From the NCBI GenBank assembly GCA_963747755.1, contig CAVVGK010000016.1:124001-188000 (forward strand): a stretch of 64,000 bases of DNA. Direction: 5' to 3'. The translations under genes and the position numbers were made by a program. The notes under the pieces were generated by a model, which was given only the letters and a program-made list of their open reading frames with translations, was not told where the DNA came from and ran no database searches. Of this stretch, positions 37,601-44,988 are shown one piece after another. Source of the DNA: DATFVA01 sp963747755. GTDB taxonomy: Bacteria > Bacteroidota > Ignavibacteria > Ignavibacteriales > Ignavibacteriaceae. Numbering within the stretch: the first letter of the stretch is position 1; every line of letters begins with the position of its first letter.

Positions 37601-37803
37601 TAGGAATAATTTGTCCCTATGGGGAAGTAATCCCAATTCATGCCAATTATAAAAAAGTCTTTGCCGTTGATTTGTAATTTTGATCCTCTTTCATCTTTAT
37701 GTATAGAAACCTGCTCAATTTGAGCACTTAAAGTTGGCAGAGAAATACAAAAAATGAGAAAGAAAAGTTTGAACTGATTAATTTTCAGTTGATTAAAGGT
37801 CAT
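34645..37803 (-). CDS. Glycoside hydrolase (GH2-like TIM barrel) fused to a probable outer-membrane beta-barrel
   Basis: A 1052-aa exported protein (signal peptide to ~residue 27, 'LPTLSAQ'). Residues ~40-420 form a TIM barrel of the GH2/GH5-clan type: 'KDFFIIGMNWDYFPIG', 'GVNAIRQYAGIQ', acid/base Glu in 'LIWLLGNENNYG', nucleophile candidate in 'PLMFAEFGADAF'. Residues ~430-1052 consist of many amphipathic strands with long polar loops and end in 'RTYLIFNFGM', which looks like an outer-membrane beta-barrel. It has a strong AGGAGG site and is the first gene of the 22-kb glucan operon, under the palindrome at 37951. The fusion is unusual; barrel topology is inference. Confidence 0.75.
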   Translation of the reverse strand: MTFNQLKINQFKLFFLIFCISLPTLSAQIEQVSIHKDERGSKLQINGKDFFIIGMNWDYFPIGTNYSYSLWTQTDDIIKEALDREMPLLKNMGVNAIRQYAGIQPKWIEYIYRNYGIYTILNHSFGRYGVTINGVYEQHTDYADPQTRQVLLGEVDALAKEYKDVPGLLIWLLGNENNYGLFWGGAATEDIPKGETLESVRARHMYKLFNDGIKEIKKFDSNHPVAICNGDALFIDIIAEEVTEMDVFGMNAYRGVSFTDAFKVVKEKLNVPLMFAEFGADAFNEVEMREDQKMQTKYLLGNWKEIFENAYGNGETGICIGGATFQFSDGWWKYLQDSNLSVHDTHASWSNGGYSEDYIEGENNMNEEWFGICAKGPTDERGLYQLYPRAAYYALEDAYKIDPLDDKTDAEAIRSYFGNISKTKYLLEARGDKAALESSRLSAVHLSGLRLEFETFSTGGDKITTPDNPIKGSTNYPAFLGFDHMESFYAEFESQPSANLTGKLALNVLGHVPINPIDEIFYENRGRSVTVVTPDGQETLTGLDRVKVYSASINWEQKWFTLDGFYRTGHYHWGYEGDLFGLYPEANYGPNIDIYNADAPLGFEVTGKKQLEGLKVAFGPELWWGANPAILVKYTRNLGNSFSVTGIYQEDLDKQLETVSSFAVPVPPTRKATLQMAGKQGILGFEVGGIWSGSTKKGQVFQIVEGEKGSYRILQDHIKASDAFGGKAKVTLSSGRWNLYAEGSLQGLVADGSVNQSLTFTGWRLKDPGIGNHYALLSGLTVLFGDFQIAPNFLWQKPIEGPIPADVPAPGRPRNILDDPFAVLGNREMSAGELLITYDPTPATWMYAWDSDVREDAKLAVSAGAIYRHFPATRDASIGISADGRTTFAFPGAPPPRDLWEFYSRIVSKLAPDFGLIANIYGGEGEPNGSSQRLIHRYGGDIRFVLNSYKVMLAAKVNDWGPYDYHRDFNLTYPLQLIADLSVRFGLPDWFDLSQTSLGIRGTWRSLDKYSPRFCPIMRITELGPVCDPDFPGASNGQEWEIRTYLIFNFGM

Positions 37804-37950
37804 GCTAACCTCCTAAAGACAATGTTATTTTCAGACAGAAAACCGCGGGTAAAATCAAAAATTTATTATGCTTCGATTCCGACATATGCAAAATGTTTTG
37901 ATAAATTGATTGTTTTTTGAAGAAATAGGACTGTTTATTGAGTAATTATT

Positions 37951-37977
37951 AACTTTGTTCGTTTACCGAACAAAGTT
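37951..37977. promoter_or_regulatory. Perfect palindrome, probable ROK-regulator operator
   Basis: AACTTTGTTCG (37951-37961) and CGAACAAAGTT (37967-37977) form an 11-bp perfect inverted repeat with a 5-nt spacer, ~150 bp upstream of the first gene of the glucan operon. Operators of ROK regulators such as XylR commonly contain TTTGTT/AACAAA half-sites. I did not see a second copy before the internal genes, implying one promoter for the locus. The remaining DNA of 37804-38306 holds AT-rich promoter sequence and no gene. Confidence 0.6.
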
Positions 37978-38306
37978 AAAATAAAAATTCCGACTTGTCA
38001 ATAAAAAATTAGAGAAATTAGAAAATAATCTTAGCTGGTTAAAATGATGATCAAAAAAACATTAACAGAAACAGTAACTTTCTCACGGTTTTTATTCTAA
38101 ATATCCGTTATCTATACTGATGCATAAGGGGAAAATACTTTGTATATTATAATCAAGTAATTTTCTCTACTCCGAGAGTGTTAAATAACAGAGCTTGTTT
38201 GTAGAGACATCCCGGGATTACATGCCTATACCACCCTCAGATTCCCGGATGATATCCTGAGCGCAATTTCTATCATATCCGCTAATCTGGGATAAGAATA
38301 TGAGGT

Positions 38307-39497
38307 ATGATAAAAGGCATATACATACAGCAGAAAAGCCCCTATTACTGGCTTCGCTATTACGATAAGTCAGAGCCGGTAAAATCAAAAAGAAGAAAAT
38401 TCCTCAACACAAAAATCGAAGTTACCCCGGGCGACTGGCTGCGCTATCATAATAAGGAAAGACTCAACGGCAATAACCAGCTTAAAGAATTTGTAAAGGG
38501 ATTCAGGGCGGGGCTTAATGAACAATTCATAAAGCACAAAACGGGGATCAGGATATTAAGGGAGCTCACACTATCCGGAGCGTTCGATGAATTTAAGAGT
38601 ATCAGGTCCGTCCCGGGGAAAAATGATTACCTGAAGGCCCGCACTATCGGAAACTACGAGATCGCAGTCAATCATTTAATCAAGGCAGCCACAGACAAAC
38701 AGCTAAGCCGGTATAAAGAGGATGATTATAATAAGCTCCTTAATTACTTCGCCGACAAAAATATGAGCGTTAACACAATATCGATTTACACCCGCGCACT
38801 AAGCTCTCTCTGGAATTATTTTTATGATAAGAGGTATGTAGTCAAGAATATAATTGAGGCCACAGAGGAGGAGGATAAAGACCCGGACCCGATCCCCTCG
38901 GATGAGATGTATGAGATCATAAATTATTTCAGGAATGATAAGGACCAGAAGAAATACCCGCACCACTACTGGATCATTTATTTTATGCTGCTTACAGGAT
39001 GCAGGCCCTCGAGTGCTATTGTGCAGCTGAAGAATGATATAGATCTGAAAAGAAAGATCATCACAATAAAAAACATTAAGACAGGTAAAAGGAAGAAGAA
39101 AAACTATTACAGATTCCCCTTGTATAATGAACTCGGAAGCCTCATAAACGAGATATTGACCGCACCAGGTGGCAATGAAAGACTTTTCGGGGCCTATTCT
39201 ATTACGCCTGAGAACTATACCAGGCCTTTGATATTCTGGAGACGGGGGATAACGAACCTGAAGAAGAAGGGAATAATATCCCGTGACTATAAGTTAAAGC
39301 AGATCAGGCCGACCTTCATCAGCTTCTTAATTAACATTTTGAAGATGGATATTTATAAAGTTTACAAGCTCGCAGATCATGCAGATATTAAGATCACAGA
39401 CCGGCACTATATTAACTTCAGATTGAATTTAGTCAGGCAGGAACTTGATGATATTTCACTCGAGGATTTCAGGGATGATCTTAAAACCCCCGCGTAA
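38307..39497 (+). CDS. Tyrosine recombinase (phage integrase family)
   Basis: Site-specific recombinase of 396 aa. A core-binding domain (about residues 85-190, 'TIGNYEIAVNHLIKAATDKQ') precedes the catalytic domain: Arg I in 'LLTGCRPSSAIVQLK' (about residue 232), box II 'KQIRPTFISFLI' where the usual HxxR His is replaced, His in 'LADHADIKITDRHY', and the nucleophile Tyr just after (HYINF). It is immediately followed by a terminator and a tRNA-Asp fragment with flanking direct repeats, so it probably integrates at the anticodon loop of tRNA-Asp. Confidence 0.88.
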   Translation: MIKGIYIQQKSPYYWLRYYDKSEPVKSKRRKFLNTKIEVTPGDWLRYHNKERLNGNNQLKEFVKGFRAGLNEQFIKHKTGIRILRELTLSGAFDEFKSIRSVPGKNDYLKARTIGNYEIAVNHLIKAATDKQLSRYKEDDYNKLLNYFADKNMSVNTISIYTRALSSLWNYFYDKRYVVKNIIEATEEEDKDPDPIPSDEMYEIINYFRNDKDQKKYPHHYWIIYFMLLTGCRPSSAIVQLKNDIDLKRKIITIKNIKTGKRKKKNYYRFPLYNELGSLINEILTAPGGNERLFGAYSITPENYTRPLIFWRRGITNLKKKGIISRDYKLKQIRPTFISFLINILKMDIYKVYKLADHADIKITDRHYINFRLNLVRQELDDISLEDFRDDLKTPA

Positions 39498-39498
39498 A

Positions 39499-39520
39499 AT
39501 GTGTTATAAAGATGTGTTAT
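39499..39520. repeat. 9-bp direct repeats, possible integrase arm sites (left)
   Basis: ATGTGTTAT occurs at 39499-39507 and 39512-39520, overlapping the 3' end of the integrase gene region and lying on one side of the tRNA-Asp core. A separate pair of direct repeats lies on the other side, the arrangement expected for arm-type integrase binding sites. Confidence 0.4.
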
Positions 39521-39551
39521 ACTGGGATGGAGTGTAACTCAAGACAAATAA

Positions 39552-39584
39552 AAAAGCCTGTAAGTTTTTATCTTACAGGCTTTT
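39552..39584. terminator. Bidirectional terminator between integrase and tRNA-Asp fragment
   Basis: A 13-bp perfect stem (39552-39564 with 39572-39584, AAAAGCCTGTAAG/CTTACAGGCTTTT) works in both directions: it ends the integrase transcript and, on the minus strand, sits directly behind the tRNA-Asp 3' end as a tRNA terminator would. Confidence 0.8.
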
Positions 39585-39590
39585 AACTAA

Positions 39591-39633
39591 GCGGGGCCGA
39601 CGAGACTCGAACTCGCGACCTCCTGCGTGACAG
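39591..39633 (-). tRNA. 3' fragment of tRNA-Asp(GTC), attachment-site core
   Basis: The minus strand reads CTGTCACGCAGGAGGTCGCG, then AGTTCGAGTCTCGTCGGCCCCGC: the anticodon loop (CUGUCAC, anticodon GUC), the 3' side of the anticodon stem, variable loop, T-arm (GGUUCGA-type loop, here AGTTCGAGT) and acceptor 3' strand of tRNA-Asp. It stops exactly at the 5' edge of the anticodon loop; the sequence beyond is unrelated. No CCA is encoded. This is not a functional tRNA but the typical crossover core left by a tRNA-targeting tyrosine integrase. The intact gene is not in the window. Confidence 0.85.
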
Positions 39634-39723
39634 AACCTATAAGACTAAAATAAGCTTTGAATATTATGTTTTTACGCTGTTTTTAAAGGGTGGGTCGTCC
39701 ACATAGAGCCACTCAGTGTCAGG

Positions 39724-39744
39724 TTTTGCTACCCTTTTGCTACC
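39724..39744. repeat. 10-bp direct repeats, possible integrase arm sites (right)
   Basis: TTTTGCTACC at 39724-39733 and 39735-39744, ~90 bp beyond the tRNA-Asp core on the side away from the integrase. Nothing else in 39634-39917 can be supported as a gene. Confidence 0.4.
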
Positions 39745-39917
39745 GGTGACGAAAAAGAATACAAGAAAACTTTTTTGATTTAATAAGGTTAACTTTTAAC
39801 TGAATTCAAACTCCTTCATATCTAATGTATAAAGATTTAGGAAATTTAACTAAAGGATCAAAACGAATAAATTGAGAATGGTCATAATATATTCTTTTAA
39901 GCACTTAGATTATAAAT

Positions 39918-40552
39918 TTAAAAACTCACAATCTTAATTCTTTTTTCTACTTTTTTTAGAGGGCGTTTTTTTTTAATTAATTCATATTGAGCCTTTAGTT
40001 CTTTTTTTAAAATACTTCCTATCCTTTGGAATGAATTTAATGTTTCAATTCTTTCTTTTAGTAGTTTTATTTTTTCTTCATTAATTTTTTCTTTGTTCTC
40101 AGTTTTTTCTATAAACTCAACAATTACTTTAAGATCGTCACCGTTGCTTATATCAATAACATTTTTAAGCATCGATTTCACCATTTTGCTTTTTGCACTT
40201 GAAATTGCTTGCTGAAAAACAAATTCGAGCAATACTTTCGCTTCTTGATCCACAAGTAAAGCAGTTTCGAGCCATTGGTTTACAATATGATCGTTTTTTT
40301 TCTTACTCCTAATTTTTTGAAAGTCAATTTTCGGCTGATGATAAAAAGGACGATCTTTAGCATCTGGACTAATCTTATCCAGTACAGTAAATATTTTTTC
40401 ATAATTTTCAAAAGGCCGATAACCTTCTTTAAAAGATGAGCGGTGATACCAAGGTTTTAAGATAGTTTCAAAACATTCCTTTTCGGCAACTTTTTTCTTA
40501 TTTCCGTTCGCAGATTCAGCTTCAATTATTTTTTCAGCACACCGTATCCGTT
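39918..40552 (-). pseudogene. 5'-truncated hypothetical protein at a recombination scar
   Basis: The frame ending at 39918 is open all the way to a stop at ~40554, giving ~210 residues without a start codon before the internal Met at 40253. Text such as 'CFETILKPWYHRSSFKEGYR' and 'HIVNQWLETALLVDQEAKVL' reads as genuine coding, followed by a charged, coiled-coil-like C-terminus. Its upstream end runs into the 3' end of the exported protein gene at 40526, which itself stops abruptly. The family is not recognised. Best explained as the 3' part of a gene cut by a deletion or integration event. Confidence 0.55.
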
Positions 40553-42283
40553 TCTATTAAAAAAACCAGCGTGCCAGTTCATAGTCGTTGCAGACTGATT
40601 ATAAGGCAGGGTTAAATAATCATAAGTTTGATTTGACAGATCATCGGTTGGAACAAAATATCTGGCCTTTATATAATCTCCCGAATATTTAAGACCAAGA
40701 AGTCTATCGCCAAGCTTCCCTTCCAGCCTTGGGACAAAGTTATCGTGGATAAGATACCAGAGATCAGAAGGACTGCCATCTTCACCGACTATACCAACCA
40801 CATAAACTCCATTACTTGATTGGTATGAGTTATAGTTCCAGAATAAGAGGCCTTTCAGTCCGTGTGCTAGGGCAAGCATTACCGATGCCTTTAACTCTGT
40901 TGAGTCCGGCAGACGCCAAATGTGCCACTGCCCGTCAAGTGTTTCACCAAATCCCTGACCGATAAACCAGAAACCTGGTTTCAGAGAATGAGCGATTTCA
41001 AATTCCTGCCTGAGTGATTCGAGGTCTTCCCATCTGACCGGATACCAGGCCGGTCCAAAAGGATATGGATCAATAATTAGTTCGGGAGGCTTAGCTTTTC
41101 TATAATAATCTACCATAAAAGAATCACCATTTACAAGAATCCGCCAGTCCGGCTGAAAGTATTGTGTAACGGGAGCTCCACCAAAATCTTGAACGAGAGA
41201 ATCAACAATATGAATTGGGGTAAACGAATCCTGAGAATATGGTTCATCCTGTCCATACCAGTATAGTATGTTATTCCAATTAGAATAACTTTCGGTATAA
41301 TTTTGTATTTTATTCAGTACATTACTGCGCGTTAGTGGATTCATATACTCATCCCACCCATTCTCGTCATAAACTTCTGCATAATCAATGAACAATGTAG
41401 TACTGTCATTTCCGAGATAATCTACACAAAACTGAATTCCATTATCTGAATTCCGGTCTTCATACTTAAACAGTGTGTCTCCGGGATTAATTATGTCTGT
41501 AAATGCAGCGCTCAATGCTGCCCTGTCGCCGGTTATAGTAGAGTGGAATTTTTCGGGATATGCATAATAATTTGTATCATTTTGAATAACATTAAATATT
41601 TTAAAGTTACCGTTCTGAGGAAAATCTGATATCTTTAAAGTGTCCTGAAGAAAAGTTGTATCGTGGAGAGTCCAAGAAGGAGGTGTAGTATTATATACTT
41701 CTGCATAACGATATACAACCTTTATAACACAAATTTTTCTATCCGGGTTAAGTGAGTGGGGATTTGACAATGCCAGATTAAATCTTGGAATGTAATGAAC
41801 TCCCCAAGTATTGCCGGTATGATAATAACTTTTATGTCTCTGATCCTGTCTGTAATGCGGTCCATACATCAATGAGCAAGCCGGCGCTGTTACACCCAAA
41901 CTTGACCAGCAAGAAGTATTTTGCCAAACAGTATCACTTCCGTACTTATGTTTTGGTCCGATATGATCGATATTGATATTTTCCTCAGCTTCCCAGCGTG
42001 AATAATAACTGGTTGCGTAATATTGAATCCAGTCTGTCCAACCTGCATTATTTGCAATTACCTTATAGTTTTCAAGAAAAGATCTTGTATTATTATCTGC
42101 ACGCCAGGCCGCAATATCTAAACCCGAACTATCAAAAGAATCAAGCACACCCTGACTTATGTCTCCACCAGTCAGAAATGCTCCAAGCGGAAACTGAGAT
42201 GAGGGTTGAAAGTTCTCCTGTGCAAGTAGTTCCGGGGAAGTAATTAATAATAGAATTGAAATGATTTTCAAAAATGCGCTCAT
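40526..42283 (-). CDS. Exported hypothetical protein, putative glycosidase-like barrel, 3' end probably lost
   Basis: Signal peptide (MSAFLKIISILLLITSPELL-AQ). The C-terminal half contains 'WYGQDEPYSQDSF', 'LIIDPYPFGPAWYP', 'GFWFIGQGFGETLDGQWHIW' and 'GLKGLLFWNYNSYQ', a pattern reminiscent of TIM-barrel glycosidases, with E in 'GQDEP' as candidate acid. No family is assigned with confidence. Unlike its upstream neighbour it has no T9SS tail; it ends 'FFNRNGYGVLKK' exactly where an unrelated truncated frame begins, so a C-terminal domain may have been removed. Confidence 0.65.
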   Translation of the reverse strand: MSAFLKIISILLLITSPELLAQENFQPSSQFPLGAFLTGGDISQGVLDSFDSSGLDIAAWRADNNTRSFLENYKVIANNAGWTDWIQYYATSYYSRWEAEENINIDHIGPKHKYGSDTVWQNTSCWSSLGVTAPACSLMYGPHYRQDQRHKSYYHTGNTWGVHYIPRFNLALSNPHSLNPDRKICVIKVVYRYAEVYNTTPPSWTLHDTTFLQDTLKISDFPQNGNFKIFNVIQNDTNYYAYPEKFHSTITGDRAALSAAFTDIINPGDTLFKYEDRNSDNGIQFCVDYLGNDSTTLFIDYAEVYDENGWDEYMNPLTRSNVLNKIQNYTESYSNWNNILYWYGQDEPYSQDSFTPIHIVDSLVQDFGGAPVTQYFQPDWRILVNGDSFMVDYYRKAKPPELIIDPYPFGPAWYPVRWEDLESLRQEFEIAHSLKPGFWFIGQGFGETLDGQWHIWRLPDSTELKASVMLALAHGLKGLLFWNYNSYQSSNGVYVVGIVGEDGSPSDLWYLIHDNFVPRLEGKLGDRLLGLKYSGDYIKARYFVPTDDLSNQTYDYLTLPYNQSATTMNWHAGFFNRNGYGVLKK

Positions 42284-42313
42284 ATTTTTCTCCCATTTTT
42301 TAAGGTTATGAAA

Positions 42314-44137
42314 TTATTTCAGATAAACCATTTTTTTTATATCCGTAAAAATCGGAATGTTTTGTTCGTTTCTTACCATTATCTGGTAGATATATACTCC
42401 CGATGCCAGATTATGAATTCTCGGGTTACCGGATGCATTGAAGTTTACTTCATAATATCCTCCTTCCTGGTCTTTATTTACTAAGGTCGCTATTAACTCC
42501 CCTTTTATATCATAAACATAAAGTTTTACATATCCCCGTTTTTTTAACCTGTAGCCTATCTTCGTGGTTGGATTGAAAGGATTCGGATAATTCTGAAATA
42601 ATTTATAATTGTTAATTGTAAATTCTTCATTGTTAATTATTCCTGTAAGGAATACGTGAAGTTCTTCTGAAGGTTGTGATTCATTCTCCTGATTATCAAC
42701 GGCAGTCAACTTGAAATAAAGATTTTCAATTCCTTCCGGTCTGATGTGCAGATAAAATGTATCGGAAATTGAAGCAACGAAAGTTGTGGAATCAACTATA
42801 AAATTTTCTGTGGTATCCCTGTATAAATTATAATGATTAAAATCTGCTTCTGTGTTTTTATTCCACTTGAGTAAAATATAATTTGAATCTAAAATACCGG
42901 AAAGATTAACAGGCGATACTGGCGGAAGGTCAATATATTTATAACTTTCGCCAAAAGGTCCGCCATATAAACCAATATCACTTCTGCTTCCGTCCTTATC
43001 AAGAATGACAGGGTCGCCTCTGTCTATTAACGGGGAAAACATTTGAAGATGGAAGTCCGGACCATCGTTTGCAGTATCAGGCTTCATTTCCATCGGATTA
43101 ACAGATAGATTAGAACTGTCCGGGGTGAACCCACTATAGTTATCTTCATTATTCCAACTATCATTATATTTAATGACAGGATTACCATATTTTTCTATGC
43201 CTCTTCGGGAATCAATAACAATGTTATTGGCAACTTTACCACTAATTTGAAACCCCGATCCTGAAAGATTCGACGAAGTATTATTCAAAATTTCCTGCTC
43301 AAATCCATCCGTTATGCCATCAATTCCAGGATCACCAATTATTACGTTATTATATACTTTGGTGGAGTCTGTATAACCAATAAATATCCCGGTCTGCCCG
43401 TGAATTAACTTAATAAAATTATTTCTTATAAAAGGTCTTGCTCCATAATCTTTTCTTATTCCCCATCCGCCTACAGATGATACTTCAATATAATTTGAAT
43501 CAATTATCGGGGTAAAATTAAAAAAATACGCTCCAATCATTATCCCTGTAATTATTGAAGCCTGTGGGTCGGGATAAGGATGTATGATATTTTTTCTTAT
43601 TATAGCATCTGAATTAAAAATATCTACGCCAATAGAAACATCTTTAAACTTATTTTGATAGATATATACATTAGAGTTATTGCTTGTGTCAGGATTATTA
43701 ATCTCAATGCCACCACCATTTTGTGAAATGCTTTCTAAATGATTAAAGCTAATTATTGATCCAGTACTTCCTGAATCATAAATACACCATTGATAAGTAG
43801 CAGAAATTATTCTAAAACCATTAAATAAACAGCTGTCTCGAGTGATTAACGAATTTGCTTCAAAACTGCTAGCATCAATCACGCAGCTATCCATCCCTGC
43901 CCCAATCAACGATAAACCCGGTATCATTACCACCTGTTCTTCATAAACACCATTAGCTACGTAAATAGTATCACCAAAAGAGGAAATATTTATTGCACTC
44001 ATAATTGAGTCTGCTGCGGTTTCCCAGGCGAGGTAGGGAGGAGTATTGCTGCCGGAATGGCTGACGTAGCGGACCGCAGGAATTAAAAATGAATAATTGA
44101 AAATTAACAATGAAAGAAAGAGTACCAATTTTTTCAT
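42314..44137 (-). CDS. T9SS-exported right-handed beta-helix protein with fibronectin-like domain
   Basis: Signal peptide (to ~residue 20), followed by a parallel beta-helix region (about residues 22-390) with Asn-rich coils such as 'IDASSFEANSLITRDSCLFN', 'IISFNHLESISQNGGGIEIN' and 'KVYNNVIIGDPG', as in pectate-lyase-fold or NosD-like proteins. Next a FnIII-like domain ('PPVSPVNLSGILDSNYILLK', about residues 405-500) and a T9SS type A tail (NYPNPFNPTTKIGYRLKK ... KKMVYLK). Secreted; substrate unknown. It probably forms an operon with the gene 30 bp downstream. Confidence 0.78.
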   Translation of the reverse strand: MKKLVLFLSLLIFNYSFLIPAVRYVSHSGSNTPPYLAWETAADSIMSAINISSFGDTIYVANGVYEEQVVMIPGLSLIGAGMDSCVIDASSFEANSLITRDSCLFNGFRIISATYQWCIYDSGSTGSIISFNHLESISQNGGGIEINNPDTSNNSNVYIYQNKFKDVSIGVDIFNSDAIIRKNIIHPYPDPQASIITGIMIGAYFFNFTPIIDSNYIEVSSVGGWGIRKDYGARPFIRNNFIKLIHGQTGIFIGYTDSTKVYNNVIIGDPGIDGITDGFEQEILNNTSSNLSGSGFQISGKVANNIVIDSRRGIEKYGNPVIKYNDSWNNEDNYSGFTPDSSNLSVNPMEMKPDTANDGPDFHLQMFSPLIDRGDPVILDKDGSRSDIGLYGGPFGESYKYIDLPPVSPVNLSGILDSNYILLKWNKNTEADFNHYNLYRDTTENFIVDSTTFVASISDTFYLHIRPEGIENLYFKLTAVDNQENESQPSEELHVFLTGIINNEEFTINNYKLFQNYPNPFNPTTKIGYRLKKRGYVKLYVYDIKGELIATLVNKDQEGGYYEVNFNASGNPRIHNLASGVYIYQIMVRNEQNIPIFTDIKKMVYLK

Positions 44138-44441
44138 AGCATACTCCTGTGGTAAAACGTTTATATCAAAGGAAGCAAATTCATAAGACCCCGTAACCTT
44201 TTCATACTTTAAGCTAATCGAATTTAGAAATCCAGATGGTGAGACGCAAGATTAATGCCCAATTATTTATAAAGCTGTGTATGAACCCCGATACAACCCG
44301 AAAGTCAACCGGCCCTACTTAATCGGGGGTGATGAAGATTTATACAGAAAGGGACTGACTTCCATAACTCAAATTCTTATTGGTCCTATCCAATTTATGA
44401 TGAAATATGTCAGCCTTACCAGCTGCCTGATACTGCTATTC

Positions 44442-44600
44442 GTGCACAACCTACGCACCCCGTACATTTTTTGAATACCGTAAAAGTGTAATTTCGTAAT
44501 CTTAGGACAAATATTTGATTTCCAGCCTGTTTTACAAGCTTTTCAATTACGATGTTGATAACCAGGAATCGTAATCAGATCGTAATAGTGCACAACCTAC
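44442..44600. repeat. 13-bp direct repeat near the element's left end
   Basis: GTGCACAACCTAC at 44442-44454 recurs at 44588-44600. It lies in the gene-free stretch 44138-44988, on the outer side of the iteron cluster. It could be a protein-binding site or end repeat of the element; function unknown. Confidence 0.4.
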
Positions 44601-44674
44601 ACGCCCTATTCGTACAGCCGGAATCTCTGCTGGATTGTGAATTGTAAGTAACCTGCGCAACAATACACACCCCC

Positions 44675-44952
44675 TGCCCATGCGTGCCCGGGCAAAATTT
44701 TTTGCTTGGGAAGACGAAAAGTTGCGATTTTGAACTGTTTTAAGATAAAATGACTCCTTAAAAGACTCTGCCCATGCTGGCCAGGCCAATTGAACTAGGT
44801 CCGGGGAATATTTTTTTATTTTGTGAATATTTTTTTTTCAAAGCTAGTTTAAATTTGCATGGGTTTGCATGGGCAATGGCCATAACTTATTAATATATAA
44901 TAATTTATAAAATATTTTGCATGGGCAGCCGCTTGGGTTTTGCATGGGCAGC
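44675..44952. other. Candidate replication origin: GCATGGGCA iterons around an AT-rich core
   Basis: GCATGGG-type repeats occur at 44857-44863, 44867-44875, 44919-44929 and 44942-44952 (the last two as GCATGGGCAGC), with inverted copies TGCCCATGC at 44675-44683 and 44769-44777. A ~38-bp almost pure A/T stretch lies at 44881-44918, between the direct repeats. Iterons plus an unwinding element directly beside a P4-type primase-helicase gene is the classical layout of a phage-satellite or plasmid-like origin. Which protein binds it is not shown. Confidence 0.55.
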
Positions 44953-44988
44953 TGCCCGGGCAAAGTTTACTAGATCCAACTATAGTAC

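Noticed and set aside
39591..39633. Functional tRNA gene
   Set aside because: The 5' half (acceptor 5' strand, D-arm, anticodon 5' strand) is absent; only an attachment core remains.
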